The notes beneath the pieces were generated by a model, which had not been told where the DNA came from, did no database searches, and worked only from the letters and a program-made list of their open reading frames with translations. A DNA stretch of 14,098 nt. It comes from an uncultured Lachnospiraceae bacterium (lineage in GTDB: Bacteria; Bacillota; Clostridia; Lachnospirales; Lachnospiraceae). The stretch covers positions 1-14,098 of the forward strand of contig CAMWJQ010000043.1 of the NCBI GenBank assembly GCA_947174615.1, in the 5' to 3' direction. Shown piece after piece: positions 6,959 to 14,080 of the stretch; positions within the stretch are counted from its first letter, which is position 1; every line of letters starts with the position of its first letter. The translations under genes and the position numbers were made by a program.

Positions 6959-7633
6959 TCAGTATCTAGTCATGATATAACTATATGGGTCTATCAACTG
7001 TGCTTTCGGAATCTCTCTTCCCCAGTGTATGGAGGCATTGTAATTCCCCTCTGCCACAATGACTGAATTTTCCCGCACTTCAAGCACGATCACGGAGTGT
7101 GAATCATTGTCCACGCGCAGAATATCGCCCACTCTGATATTGGTGTAATCCTTGTGAATCTGCGCTCTTGTATCCCCAAATGCCGCATCGCTGACTGCAA
7201 ACGCAAACCCTGCACAGCCGAAGCCGCCCGTGTATGTACCGCCTTTCCATTCATAGTAGTTGTCATTTGTCCAGTGCATTCCCTCAGGAAACACTGCCTT
7301 CTGCGCTATGATAGTATCGTATACTTGATTGTCTGCCTTGGCAGCGCTCAGACCTATCCCCTGAATATAAAAAGTCTGTCCATCCAGTGCAATCTGGAAA
7401 TATCCATTGCTTGTAATGCCTGTCACCTGTATCGGAAGATCCGCTGCCACCTCAGGAAGCACCACCGCAGTGTCGTCCGCATCCGATAGGAGCACCGTAT
7501 TGTCATTTGTGTACAACACTGCTTCTGCCGCTGTCACAGAATACGCTGCCGCCGCTGTCTCCATCACCGGCGCTGCCAAGAATACTGCTGTCCCAATCAA
7601 AAGCCCCATCATGCTGTTAAACCATTTTTTCAT
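6959..7633 (-). CDS. Secreted NlpC/P60- or CHAP-like amidase/peptidase
   Basis: The 224-residue product begins with a signal peptide (MKKWF, hydrophobic core about 8-22, Ala-rich cleavage region near 27-30), so it is exported. Residues about 35-95 form a small beta-rich region that looks SH3-like (VLYTNDNTVLLS, GYFQIALDGQTFYIQG). The C-terminal half has papain-like signatures: GGFGCAGFAFAVSD with Cys140 at a helix start, DNDSHSVIVLEV with His179, and VIVAEGNYN with Asn197, a likely Cys-His-Asn triad. A role in cutting peptidoglycan cross-bridges is inferred from the fold. It may equally act on another amide. The ATG follows AAAGGAGAG. It lies 30 nt after the Nudix gene and 42 nt before luxS. 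Confidence 0.78.
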   Translation of the reverse strand: MKKWFNSMMGLLIGTAVFLAAPVMETAAAAYSVTAAEAVLYTNDNTVLLSDADDTAVVLPEVAADLPIQVTGITSNGYFQIALDGQTFYIQGIGLSAAKADNQVYDTIIAQKAVFPEGMHWTNDNYYEWKGGTYTGGFGCAGFAFAVSDAAFGDTRAQIHKDYTNIRVGDILRVDNDSHSVIVLEVRENSVIVAEGNYNASIHWGREIPKAQLIDPYSYIMTRY

Positions 7634-7663
7634 CTTTGTTTTTCTCTCCTTTTATCCTATTTT

Positions 7664-8209
7664 TTATTTGCTGTTTTCGTTTCTCTGATTGCCGCATCCT
7701 GTAACTGGCATCTCAAACGCACGCTTGATGCTGTCATAATGCAGGAAAATACCTTGTGCCGCAATCGCCTGAATTTCCTCTAACGTAGCAAGCATACAGC
7801 CGTCAGTCTCCTCCTCCTGCAACCGAAGATCTGCCTCATCAAAATCGCCGCAAAAACGATAGATATCTACAAAATAATTGTCTCCCTCACCGGGATTCTC
7901 CCGCCTGTAGCTAAACAGATAACCGCCGTCCCAGCCGGACACGTCAAGTCCGGTCTCTTCCCGGACTTCCCTGAGAACCGCGTCCTTCGAATCCTCTCCC
8001 GCCTGACATGCTCCGCCGGATACCTCCCACCAGCCGGGCGCCCACGCCTTGGTCATGACCCGTCTCGTAATCAGAAATCTGCCGTCTGTATGCGCTACAA
8101 TGCCAAGAACTGTCAGATGATACTCCCCCTCCTTTAAGCGCCAGTCATTCTTTTTCATTGTGCGTCCGGTGCGCTTCTTGTCTTTGTCGTAAATATCCCA
8201 CATTTCCAT
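7664..8209 (-). CDS. Nudix hydrolase, IPP-isomerase-like subgroup
   Basis: The 181-residue protein has a complete Nudix box with canonical spacing: Gly66, Glu72, then REVREETGL from Arg80, with metal-binding Glu84/Glu85. The N-terminus (MWDIYDKDKKRTGRT, then GEYHLTVLGIV) resembles the isopentenyl-diphosphate-isomerase-like subgroup of unspecified hydrolases rather than true IPP isomerase. It should hydrolyse a nucleoside diphosphate-linked substrate, with the substrate unknown. I chose the ATG ending at 8209 because AAAGGAG, embedded in the end of the Fur-family gene, lies about 10 nt upstream. The two genes are separated by only 5 nt, implying translational coupling. Confidence 0.88.
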   Translation of the reverse strand: MEMWDIYDKDKKRTGRTMKKNDWRLKEGEYHLTVLGIVAHTDGRFLITRRVMTKAWAPGWWEVSGGACQAGEDSKDAVLREVREETGLDVSGWDGGYLFSYRRENPGEGDNYFVDIYRFCGDFDEADLRLQEEETDGCMLATLEEIQAIAAQGIFLHYDSIKRAFEMPVTGCGNQRNENSK

Positions 8210-8214
8210 TATCT

Positions 8215-8673
8215 TTATACTCCTTTGCTCTCCTGTAATACCTGACACTGTTTATTTTCCTGCTGACATACCTCACACATTCCCATCAGTACAGAGCCCG
8301 AACATTCCAGCGTAAATCTGTGATGGTCATACAGATGCCGGATGATTTCCTCCATAAACTCACATTCCAGATGGAGAATCTTTCCGCATGACCTGCACTG
8401 CATATGAATATGTTCATGGCAGTGTGCATGCGGCTTTGCACACTGGTAGCGACAGCATTCGTCCTCCGCCGTCTTATACTTGAGAACCTCGCCGCTCTCT
8501 GTAAGCTTGTCCAGATTACGGTATATCGTAGTCAGATTGACCTGTATCCCTTTTTCCTGCATGTACGCATTGACATCATAGACACTGAAACTATGCTCCC
8601 TGTGCATCTCCAAATACGTCATGATTGCGTCCTTGCTCCTGGTCCGGTACTTTTTCTGCTGATCATTTTGCAT
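8215..8673 (-). CDS. Fur-family metal-dependent transcriptional regulator (Zur-like)
   Basis: The 152-residue product is a ferric uptake regulator family repressor. It has an N-terminal winged helix (to about 65, with VNLTTIYRNLDKL as recognition helix) and a dimerisation domain carrying two structural zinc pairs, CRSC (93-96) and CEVC (133-136). A histidine-rich sensory segment PHAHCHEH (81-88) and further HLEC ligands follow. The His/Cys-rich hinge suggests Zur or PerR/Fur, and sequence alone does not settle the metal. I prefer the ATG ending at 8673, which follows AAGGAG at 11 nt. Earlier in-frame ATGs at 8721 and 8706 overlap the previous gene and lack a good site. I do not see a clear Fur or Zur box in the window. 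Confidence 0.87.
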   Translation of the reverse strand: MQNDQQKKYRTRSKDAIMTYLEMHREHSFSVYDVNAYMQEKGIQVNLTTIYRNLDKLTESGEVLKYKTAEDECCRYQCAKPHAHCHEHIHMQCRSCGKILHLECEFMEEIIRHLYDHHRFTLECSGSVLMGMCEVCQQENKQCQVLQESKGV

Positions 8674-8695
8674 GGCTGCCCGCACTCCTTTTAGA

Positions 8696-9214
8696 TTATC
8701 TTCCATCTTTTTGCTTTTCATATATGCCTAACAGAAATTCACAGTAATTCTTAACTGCGGTGACTAGCAGTACAAGTGTATTATAAATACATTCCGGCTC
8801 AAAGACTGATTTGAGCTCCTCCTCAATATCCGAAAAGTCAATATCAAGACTGTCGAGCACTTTCTCGTATGCCTTTGAGAGCCGCGGAAGGCGTTTCATC
8901 TGTTCTGCTGCCAGCACCTGAATGACTGTATCGGTCAAGTTTACCTTCCACTTATTAAAAGAGGTGTCCTCAAGCCCGGCACAGAGCGCTGCCACTGTCG
9001 CCTCCTGTAACTCCCAAAACGGATCGGAATTGCTGTCCGCCTGTTCTGCATAAATCATCGCCATCTGCTGTGCCTCGCGGTGCAGAAGGGATCTTGCCAC
9101 AAGCACCTTCTCCTGACTTGCCTTCTGCTCTTCATTGGATAATTCGGCGATTGCACTCCGCTTTTCCCTGCAATACACGTCAAATCCATTCATAATGTCT
9201 GTCTCATATCCCAT
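8696..9214 (-). CDS. Unknown 172-residue mostly helical protein
   Basis: I do not recognise this family. The protein looks almost entirely alpha-helical: a charged N-terminal helix (about 15-55, CREKRSAIAELSNEEQKA then a Gln/Glu-rich run), a middle helical block, an acidic linker (DSLDIDFSDIEEELKSVF, about 124-141), and a hydrophobic final helix (YNTLVLLVTAVKNYCEFLLG). That last helix is too polar on one face to call a membrane segment confidently. There is no signal peptide. The ATG has an AGGTAATC-type site. The gene sits 19 nt after the DNA glycosylase and its 3' end holds the upstream region of the Fur-family gene, so all three probably share a transcript. Confidence 0.65.
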   Translation of the reverse strand: MGYETDIMNGFDVYCREKRSAIAELSNEEQKASQEKVLVARSLLHREAQQMAMIYAEQADSNSDPFWELQEATVAALCAGLEDTSFNKWKVNLTDTVIQVLAAEQMKRLPRLSKAYEKVLDSLDIDFSDIEEELKSVFEPECIYNTLVLLVTAVKNYCEFLLGIYEKQKDGR

Positions 9215-9233
9215 GATTACCTGTTGCCCTTTC

Positions 9234-9773
9234 TCAAAACTTTTGTAAATATAATGCCAATGCAGTCCGCCACGCCTCCGTCAGCCTGTCGAGCTTCCAT
9301 GCCGCATTCGCCGGACTCGTCGAGGGAAGCTTCACAAGCGCCGGTTCAATCTCTTGAATCGATGGTCTGCAATATTTTATAAAAAGCTCGTACGCCTTTC
9401 CGCCATTGAGGTAAATCGCCTCTATTTCTGCAGAATCTAATATAAGCCGCATATCATTTCCACTGACATTTTTGATACTGCTGTCTGATGATCCAATAAT
9501 ATCGCAGGATTCGATCACATCCCACAGCGCGATATGATTTCTCAGCAAAAAAGCCTTTTTGTCCTCTATGGAATCCGGCGCCGCTTCTCTCAGTACCGCA
9601 GAGAGCACTTTCCAGAAACGATTCTGCGGATGACCGTAATAAAATTGCTGTTCTCTTGATTTTACAGACGGCATAGAGCCTAAAATCAAAATTTTCGAAT
9701 GTCTGTCGAACACGGGTCCAAAGGTATGTGTCACATGTTCGTAATTAACTTGGTCGGTTGTCTCCTCTTTCAT
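9234..9773 (-). CDS. Family 6 uracil-DNA glycosylase superfamily enzyme (hypoxanthine/deoxyinosine DNA glycosylase)
   Basis: The 179-residue enzyme belongs to the uracil-DNA glycosylase superfamily and most resembles the hypoxanthine-DNA glycosylase group, which excises deaminated adenine. Visible motifs are ILILGSMPSVKSREQQFYYG (motif 1, 28-47) followed by HPQNRFW with Asn51, the LWDVIESC segment, and LPSTSPANA (149-157), the DNA-intercalating loop motif. These together start base excision repair. Its ATG overlaps the metallopeptidase stop (ATGA, 4 nt), with AGGAGGGG just upstream, so the two are translationally coupled. Length is typical. Whether it prefers hypoxanthine or uracil cannot be told here. 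Confidence 0.85.
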   Translation of the reverse strand: MKEETTDQVNYEHVTHTFGPVFDRHSKILILGSMPSVKSREQQFYYGHPQNRFWKVLSAVLREAAPDSIEDKKAFLLRNHIALWDVIESCDIIGSSDSSIKNVSGNDMRLILDSAEIEAIYLNGGKAYELFIKYCRPSIQEIEPALVKLPSTSPANAAWKLDRLTEAWRTALALYLQKF

Positions 9774-10519
9774 GTTGCCCCTCCTGCTGCCTGCTCATTC
9801 AAAAGTTTTTTTCGCTGTTTCCAGTCGGGCATCAGCTCTGTCATCAATGAATGAAACGCCTTGGAATGATCTGGATGAATGAAATGACAAAACTCATGCA
9901 GTACCACATATTCGATGCAGCCAAGGGGCATCTCTATCAATTTGCTATTTAAAGTGATAATCCCTCTATACGGCTGGCAAGAGCCCCACCGCGAAGTCAT
10001 ACGTCGTATCCTGATCTCAGGGTACACGATATCAAACTGGCTAAAACAATCATAGCAATCATAGATTTGACGCGATATCTTCCCATAAATCTGCTCCTGA
10101 TAAGACCTTAACCACCGTTCAAACATCAGTTCCATATGGCGTATATTATCAGGATTCTTTACCTGCAGCCACAGATCTTTATTGTCAAGATATACGTTTT
10201 CTTCCGGATTCCTCATGATCTTTATTTGATATAGTTCCCCTAAGAGCCAAAACTGCTCTCCGTCTTTGTATTGGAGACAGCTCTCAGGGCGCCTCTTTGC
10301 TGCCCGCCCGACTGCCTTGAGGATCAGCTCCTTATGCTGCCGCATAAATTCCTCGATGTATGCCGCCGGCACACGCCGGGAAGCTGAAACCTTGACCGCG
10401 CCTGCCGCGTCAATGCGCAGATTGACATTTTTAACAGACTTCCGCGTAAGCACATATTTGATTTCAACGCCGTCCACGATCAATAGACGTTCCTCATTGC
10501 CATAGCTTTTTACTGCCAT
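9770..10519 (-). CDS. YgjP/DUF45-like M48-family zinc metallopeptidase
   Basis: The 249-residue product has the YgjP-like metallopeptidase layout. An N-terminal beta-rich domain (VNLRIDAAGAVKVSASRRVP, then helix) is followed by a long helix (about 125-160), the conserved RMTSRWGSC segment (173-181), and the zinc motif VVLHEFCHFIHPDHSKAFH, with His208, Glu209, His212 and probably His218 as third ligand. There is no signal peptide or membrane helix, so it is cytosolic. The start is the ATG ending at 10519, which follows a GGCGGCAGGAAG-like stretch. The frame is open upstream to 10642, but that part lies within the structured leader and has no conserved look. The stop overlaps the glycosylase start. 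Confidence 0.87.
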   Translation of the reverse strand: MAVKSYGNEERLLIVDGVEIKYVLTRKSVKNVNLRIDAAGAVKVSASRRVPAAYIEEFMRQHKELILKAVGRAAKRRPESCLQYKDGEQFWLLGELYQIKIMRNPEENVYLDNKDLWLQVKNPDNIRHMELMFERWLRSYQEQIYGKISRQIYDCYDCFSQFDIVYPEIRIRRMTSRWGSCQPYRGIITLNSKLIEMPLGCIEYVVLHEFCHFIHPDHSKAFHSLMTELMPDWKQRKKLLNEQAAGGAT

Positions 10520-10712
10520 CTTCCTGCCGCCTTTTCTCTTTGCTGCTTTTGTGCCGAAAAATCCTTCCTGCGTTTTAAAGTTTTTCACACTTCCATACAT
10601 GCCGCCATCATCGGCACAAACAATCCATGAAGAACGCTGCACTTGCGTTCTTTGGTGTGTAACTTAGTATTTCTTAGCGGGCGTCCTTTGACCGCTTAGA
10701 AAAACTTTACAC
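10520..10712 (-). promoter_or_regulatory. Candidate structured 5' leader RNA of the metallopeptidase/glycosylase operon
   Basis: The predicted transcript starts near 10712 and has about 190 untranslated nucleotides with nested exact inverted repeats. An outer stem pairs 10655-10662 with 10707-10714 (8 bp). Inside it is an 11-position stem, 10670-10680 with 10692-10702, with a single mismatch and an 11-nt loop. Next is an 8-bp hairpin, 10630-10637 with 10645-10652. A 10-bp long-range pairing joins 10548-10557 with 10611-10620. It competes with a local 5-bp hairpin, 10600-10604 with 10612-10616, and with a third pairing of 10612-10616 to 10525-10529 at the ribosome binding region. No U-run terminator is seen, so any control would act on translation. 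It matches no riboswitch consensus I know. Confidence 0.55.
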
Positions 10713-10718
10713 ACTTGC

Positions 10719-10747
10719 ATTATAGAGTATTTTCTCACACTTATCAA
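10719..10747 (-). promoter_or_regulatory. Sigma-A-type promoter, minus strand
   Basis: On the minus strand TTGATA (10742-10747) and TATAAT (10719-10724) are separated by exactly 17 nt. Transcription is expected to begin near 10712, at the first stem of the leader. It should drive the metallopeptidase gene and the genes that follow it. Confidence 0.75.
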
Positions 10748-10771
10748 CCCATAAAAGCATATCCAAAACAG

Positions 10772-10800
10772 TTGAAAAATTTGTACATATCCACTATAAT
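10772..10800 (+). promoter_or_regulatory. Sigma-A-type promoter, plus strand
   Basis: TTGAAA (10772-10777) and TATAAT (10795-10800) are separated by 17 nt, giving a start near 10807 and a leader of about 50 nt before the DHH gene. The two divergent -35 elements are only 24 nt apart, so one bound protein could affect both. Confidence 0.75.
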
Positions 10801-10856
10801 ATAATGGAACAAAGACTTTAAGAAGAATATATCATGAAATATACAAGGAGGATACT

Positions 10857-11777
10857 ATGAGATTAATAACACGTTCTGACTTTGATGGTCTTGCCTGCGG
10901 CGCTCTTTTAAAAGAAGCCGGAATCATTGACCATTGGAAATTCGCGCATCCAAAGGATTTGCAGGATGGACTGGTAGAAGTTACGGAGGACGACTGCCTT
11001 GCCAATGTGCCTTATGTCGAGGGATGCGGACTGTGGTTTGATCACCATTCAAGTGAACATGAACGATTGCAGCTTGAGGGCAAATATAAAGGAGAGAGCC
11101 GTATCACGCCATCCTGCGCACGAATTATCTATGAATACTATGGTGGAAGGGAGCGCTTCCCGCAGTTTGATGATATGATGGTCGCTGTTGACAAAGTGGA
11201 CTCCGGCAATCTCACAATTGACGAGATTCAAAATCCAAAAGGGTGGATTCTCGTCGGTTTTCTGATGGACCCCCGCACAGGTCTGGGACGCTGGAGAAAT
11301 TTCACGATTTCCAACTATCAGCTCATGGAAAAACTGATTGACGCCTGCCGCACCATGACGACAGATGAAATCCTCTCTCTGCCCGACGTGCAGGAACGTA
11401 TCGAAGTCTATTATGAACAAAATGAAAAATTTATGGAGATGGTACGAAATTATACGCGTGTGGATGGCAATCTGATCATCTCTGATCTAAGGGGCGTAGA
11501 TCCAATTTACTCTGGAAACCGCTTTCTGATCTACAGCATGTATCCCGAGCAGAATATCTCTGCATGGATCGTAAGCGGGCGTGGCGGCGCCGGATGCAGC
11601 GCTGCATGTGGTTACAGTATCCTCAACAAGACCTCCAATGTGGATGTCGGAAGTCTGATGCTCAAATATGGCGGCGGCGGTCACAAGAAAGTAGGAACCT
11701 GTCAGTTTACCGATGCCAACATGGCAGAAGAGCTGCCAAAAATGCTTGCCGAATTATCTGCGATGGCAAATTCATAA
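10857..11777 (+). CDS. DHH-family phosphoesterase
   Basis: The 306-residue protein is a DHH/DHHA1-type phosphoesterase, a group including exopolyphosphatases, RecJ and oligoribonuclease/c-di-nucleotide hydrolases. The metal-binding motifs are RSDFDGLACGALL (Asp8, Asp10), WFDHHSSE (Asp62, His63, His64) and an Asp in VAVDKVDSG. The C-terminal DHHA1 substrate-binding motif is GGGGHKKVGTCQF (272-284), preceded by a Gly-rich GRGGAGCSAACG stretch. Manganese-dependent hydrolysis of a phosphodiester or phosphoanhydride is expected, but the substrate cannot be assigned; polyphosphate and small nucleotides are the main candidates. The ATG has a perfect AAGGAGG at 5 nt and its own promoter. It is the only plus-strand gene in the window and ends in a shared terminator. 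Confidence 0.9.
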   Translation: MRLITRSDFDGLACGALLKEAGIIDHWKFAHPKDLQDGLVEVTEDDCLANVPYVEGCGLWFDHHSSEHERLQLEGKYKGESRITPSCARIIYEYYGGRERFPQFDDMMVAVDKVDSGNLTIDEIQNPKGWILVGFLMDPRTGLGRWRNFTISNYQLMEKLIDACRTMTTDEILSLPDVQERIEVYYEQNEKFMEMVRNYTRVDGNLIISDLRGVDPIYSGNRFLIYSMYPEQNISAWIVSGRGGAGCSAACGYSILNKTSNVDVGSLMLKYGGGGHKKVGTCQFTDANMAEELPKMLAELSAMANS

Positions 11778-11824
11778 AATAAAAAGTCGGGTAGGAAAAT
11801 ACTCCCTACTCGACTTTTTATTTT
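11776..11824. terminator. Bidirectional intrinsic terminator between convergent genes
   Basis: A 20-bp stem pairs 11776-11795 with 11805-11824 with one G-U pair around a 9-nt loop (AAAATACTC). The core is GTCGGGTAGG with CCTACTCGAC, flanked by A-runs on the left and T-runs on the right, so either strand ends in a U-tract. The stop codons of both the DHH gene (11775-11777) and the receiver gene (11823-11825) lie at its base. Confidence 0.92.
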
Positions 11825-12593
11825 ATAAATTAGAATTACGATATGCCTTTTTTCTTTGAAAAAAAGTATCAATAGACTGTTTAATCTGCTCTGGCGGCAT
11901 TGTCTTTAACAGATATCCATCTGGTTTGAGATCCATGACCTGCATCACGCTCTCCTTGTCTCCCTTGCTGGTCAGAAAGATAACCGGAATATCTGAAAAC
12001 TCCGACTCACTCCGTATCATGCCAAGTACCTGCTTGCCGTCCACGATTGGCATTTCATAATCAAGCAGCACCAGATCAGGTCTGTTTGTCGAGAGATACT
12101 TGATTGCCATCGCACCGGAATTGGCAAGAATCACTTGATATTTATCCTCCAGCCAGCCCTTGACGTTACGAAGCATTGCACCGGAGTCATCTACGACCAG
12201 AATCTTCTTTTTGTTCTGTTTGCCAAAGGTCAACAGGAAGGATTCGATCGCCTCTGCTACCTCACTGACATTGATCGGACGCGGAAATTCTTTTTGAATC
12301 AAATGAAGCGGAATATCCTTCTGAATCTCAATAAGCTCCTGCGGGTCCCCTGTGACAAAGATTGGTATATCATCCTCCAGTGCTTTGTCTTTGAGGTATG
12401 TAAGTCCCTGATGCTGTCTGGTCAGCTCTTCATCTGCAAAGATAAAGATCATATCTACATCTTCCTTTATTTTGCTGAGCACATCTGGATTTGCATGAAT
12501 GTTTGTCACGATACATTCTGATTCCTCCAGCTTTTCCTGAAGCGATACGAGCAGGTAACTTTGTACCTCCGATACGATTAATACATTTTGCAT
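11823..12593 (-). CDS. Double-receiver response regulator (pseudo-receiver plus intact receiver, no output domain)
   Basis: This 256-residue protein has two receiver-type folds. The first (about 1-120) lacks the phospho-acceptor: where Asp is expected, in VDMIFIFADE, Phe52 is found, though Lys101 in the IQKEFPRP segment is retained. The second (about 128-250) is complete: KILVVDDSGAM (Asp135/136), LVLLDYEMP with acceptor Asp178, LTS with Thr208, and YLLKTMPP with Lys230. There is no DNA-binding or enzymatic output, so it probably works as a phosphorelay intermediate or through protein contacts. GGGAG lies 8 nt before the ATG. It begins 20 nt after the receiver-HPt gene and is almost certainly its partner in one phosphorelay operon. 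Confidence 0.9.
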   Translation of the reverse strand: MQNVLIVSEVQSYLLVSLQEKLEESECIVTNIHANPDVLSKIKEDVDMIFIFADEELTRQHQGLTYLKDKALEDDIPIFVTGDPQELIEIQKDIPLHLIQKEFPRPINVSEVAEAIESFLLTFGKQNKKKILVVDDSGAMLRNVKGWLEDKYQVILANSGAMAIKYLSTNRPDLVLLDYEMPIVDGKQVLGMIRSESEFSDIPVIFLTSKGDKESVMQVMDLKPDGYLLKTMPPEQIKQSIDTFFQRKKAYRNSNL

Positions 12594-12613
12594 AGCACTA
12601 TCTCCCTTTTACT

Positions 12614-13999
12614 TTATTCTGTAATCCTTTCGAGTACTTCAATCATTTTATTTCCCGTGTTCATGACGTCCTCCATCGCCACATCTGCCACATAAGCCCT
12701 CAGCTCTTCCATATAGGGACCTAACTCCTCTGGCAGACGAAATTCCTCAAGCGCTGCAAGCGCTGCATCCGCACCATCCAAATCAAAATTATCCATAGCA
12801 GTATTCAACTGTTCAAGCACTTTGACAATCTCTTCCTTCGGAACTTCTTTCTTGTCCTGTTCATTTGCCTTTCCATATGGCTCCAAAATGGGTTTATAAC
12901 TTCTGTACAGTTCCATAATGGCTGGATTTTCTCTGAAAATGGTCTCCACGTCCCCGGCATTCCCGCACTGCTCCATCTGATAAAACAGCTCTGACAGCTC
13001 CAGTGCGCCAATCATGCGCGCTGTATTTTTCAACGCATGTACCTCTATAGTATAATCGCGAATCATTCCGTCTGCAAGACATTTTTCAATTTTTGTGGAC
13101 TTTAGATCAATTAATTTATAAAAATCACCCAGCAGATTTGTAAATAGTTCTAAGCTGCCTGAATTTTTTATGCCCTCTGTCACATCCAGTCCCTCGATAA
13201 CAGGAAGTTTCTGTGCTGGAATCTGCAGCTGCGGCTGGGCTGGTGGCGCTGACATCTTCACAATCAGATCATTCGGCAGCCATGCGCGTATCTTGCTGCA
13301 TATATCCTTGAGCTCGATCGGCTTTGCCACAAAATCATTCATGCCGGCTTCCTTAAAGCTTTCCCTTGCCCCCATCACGGCGTTTGCTGTGAGTGCAATA
13401 ATGGGCATATTCTGAATATAAGCATCCTCTAAAGCACGCATCTTCTGTGTCGTCTCCACACCGTCCATCACCGGCATCATATGATCCATAAAGACGATAT
13501 GATACTGCTTTGACTGCACCATCTTGAGCGCTGTTTTCCCTGAGCTGGCGGTGTCAATATTCATCTGCAATGGTTGTAAGAGACCTTTTGCAACTTTGAG
13601 ATTCATCTCATTGTCATCCACAATCAAAATCTGTGCCTGCGGCGCTGTGAAGTTCATCACATTATCCGTCTCGACAAAAGCAGCTGTCGTCTCATGATTG
13701 ATGACCTGGCAGAAATTAAGCGTATAGAGCGGCTTGTTGACCACTGTTGCCTGATCATTCCAGACTGCCTCCCGCATCGGATTTTGCAGGACACACAGCT
13801 CTGTTCCAGTCAAGACAAAATACTCCTCAATAGAATCTTTGATGCCCCGATAGACAGATTCATCCACAAAGAAATAATCCACCTTATCTTTGTGGTCGCG
13901 CGCCTCATAGCAGTCCACAAACTTGAGTCCATACCCTTCTGTGAGACTCTTTAACTGCTCCAATGTCCGCTCATCCTTCATATGTCCGCTCACAACCAC
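12614..13999 (-). CDS. C-terminal half of a hybrid sensor kinase: degenerate receiver, intact receiver, HPt domain
   Basis: The frame is open from 14080 to 12614 (488 residues); the first start codon is the GTG ending at 13999, and no good ribosome binding site precedes it or the ATG six codons later. Numbering from 13999: residues 1-110 form a receiver-like fold without the acidic pocket. Residues 121-245 are a full receiver (Asp128/129, acceptor Asp172 in FMDHMMP, Thr204 in ALTANA, Lys226 in AKPIE). A Pro/Gln/Ala linker (250-265) leads to an HPt domain with EVHALKNTARMIGA, phospho-acceptor His321. The last 80 residues are an acidic helical tail. This is the back half of a hybrid kinase, cut off from its kinase domain by the stop at 14081-14083. 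Translation as a separate protein is possible but not supported by a clear start. Confidence 0.8.
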   Translation of the reverse strand: MVVSGHMKDERTLEQLKSLTEGYGLKFVDCYEARDHKDKVDYFFVDESVYRGIKDSIEEYFVLTGTELCVLQNPMREAVWNDQATVVNKPLYTLNFCQVINHETTAAFVETDNVMNFTAPQAQILIVDDNEMNLKVAKGLLQPLQMNIDTASSGKTALKMVQSKQYHIVFMDHMMPVMDGVETTQKMRALEDAYIQNMPIIALTANAVMGARESFKEAGMNDFVAKPIELKDICSKIRAWLPNDLIVKMSAPPAQPQLQIPAQKLPVIEGLDVTEGIKNSGSLELFTNLLGDFYKLIDLKSTKIEKCLADGMIRDYTIEVHALKNTARMIGALELSELFYQMEQCGNAGDVETIFRENPAIMELYRSYKPILEPYGKANEQDKKEVPKEEIVKVLEQLNTAMDNFDLDGADAALAALEEFRLPEELGPYMEELRAYVADVAMEDVMNTGNKMIEVLERITE

Positions 14000-14080
14000 T
14001 GGTTTATTAAGAACTGCATCCTCCCTTACCGTGGCAGCAACCTGATCGCCAATAATACGCTGCGGTATATTGAAGTAAAA

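Noticed and set aside
10520..10642. N-terminal extension of the metallopeptidase from a GTG at 10642 or ATG at 10600
   Set aside because: Neither has a good ribosome binding site, the residues look unlike the family, and the stretch is part of the inverted-repeat-rich leader.
14009..14035. ATG directly after AAGGGAGG on the minus strand, as a restart for the receiver-HPt protein
   Set aside because: The ATG is out of frame with the receiver-HPt protein, stops after nine codons, and has no spacing from the Shine-Dalgarno-like sequence.
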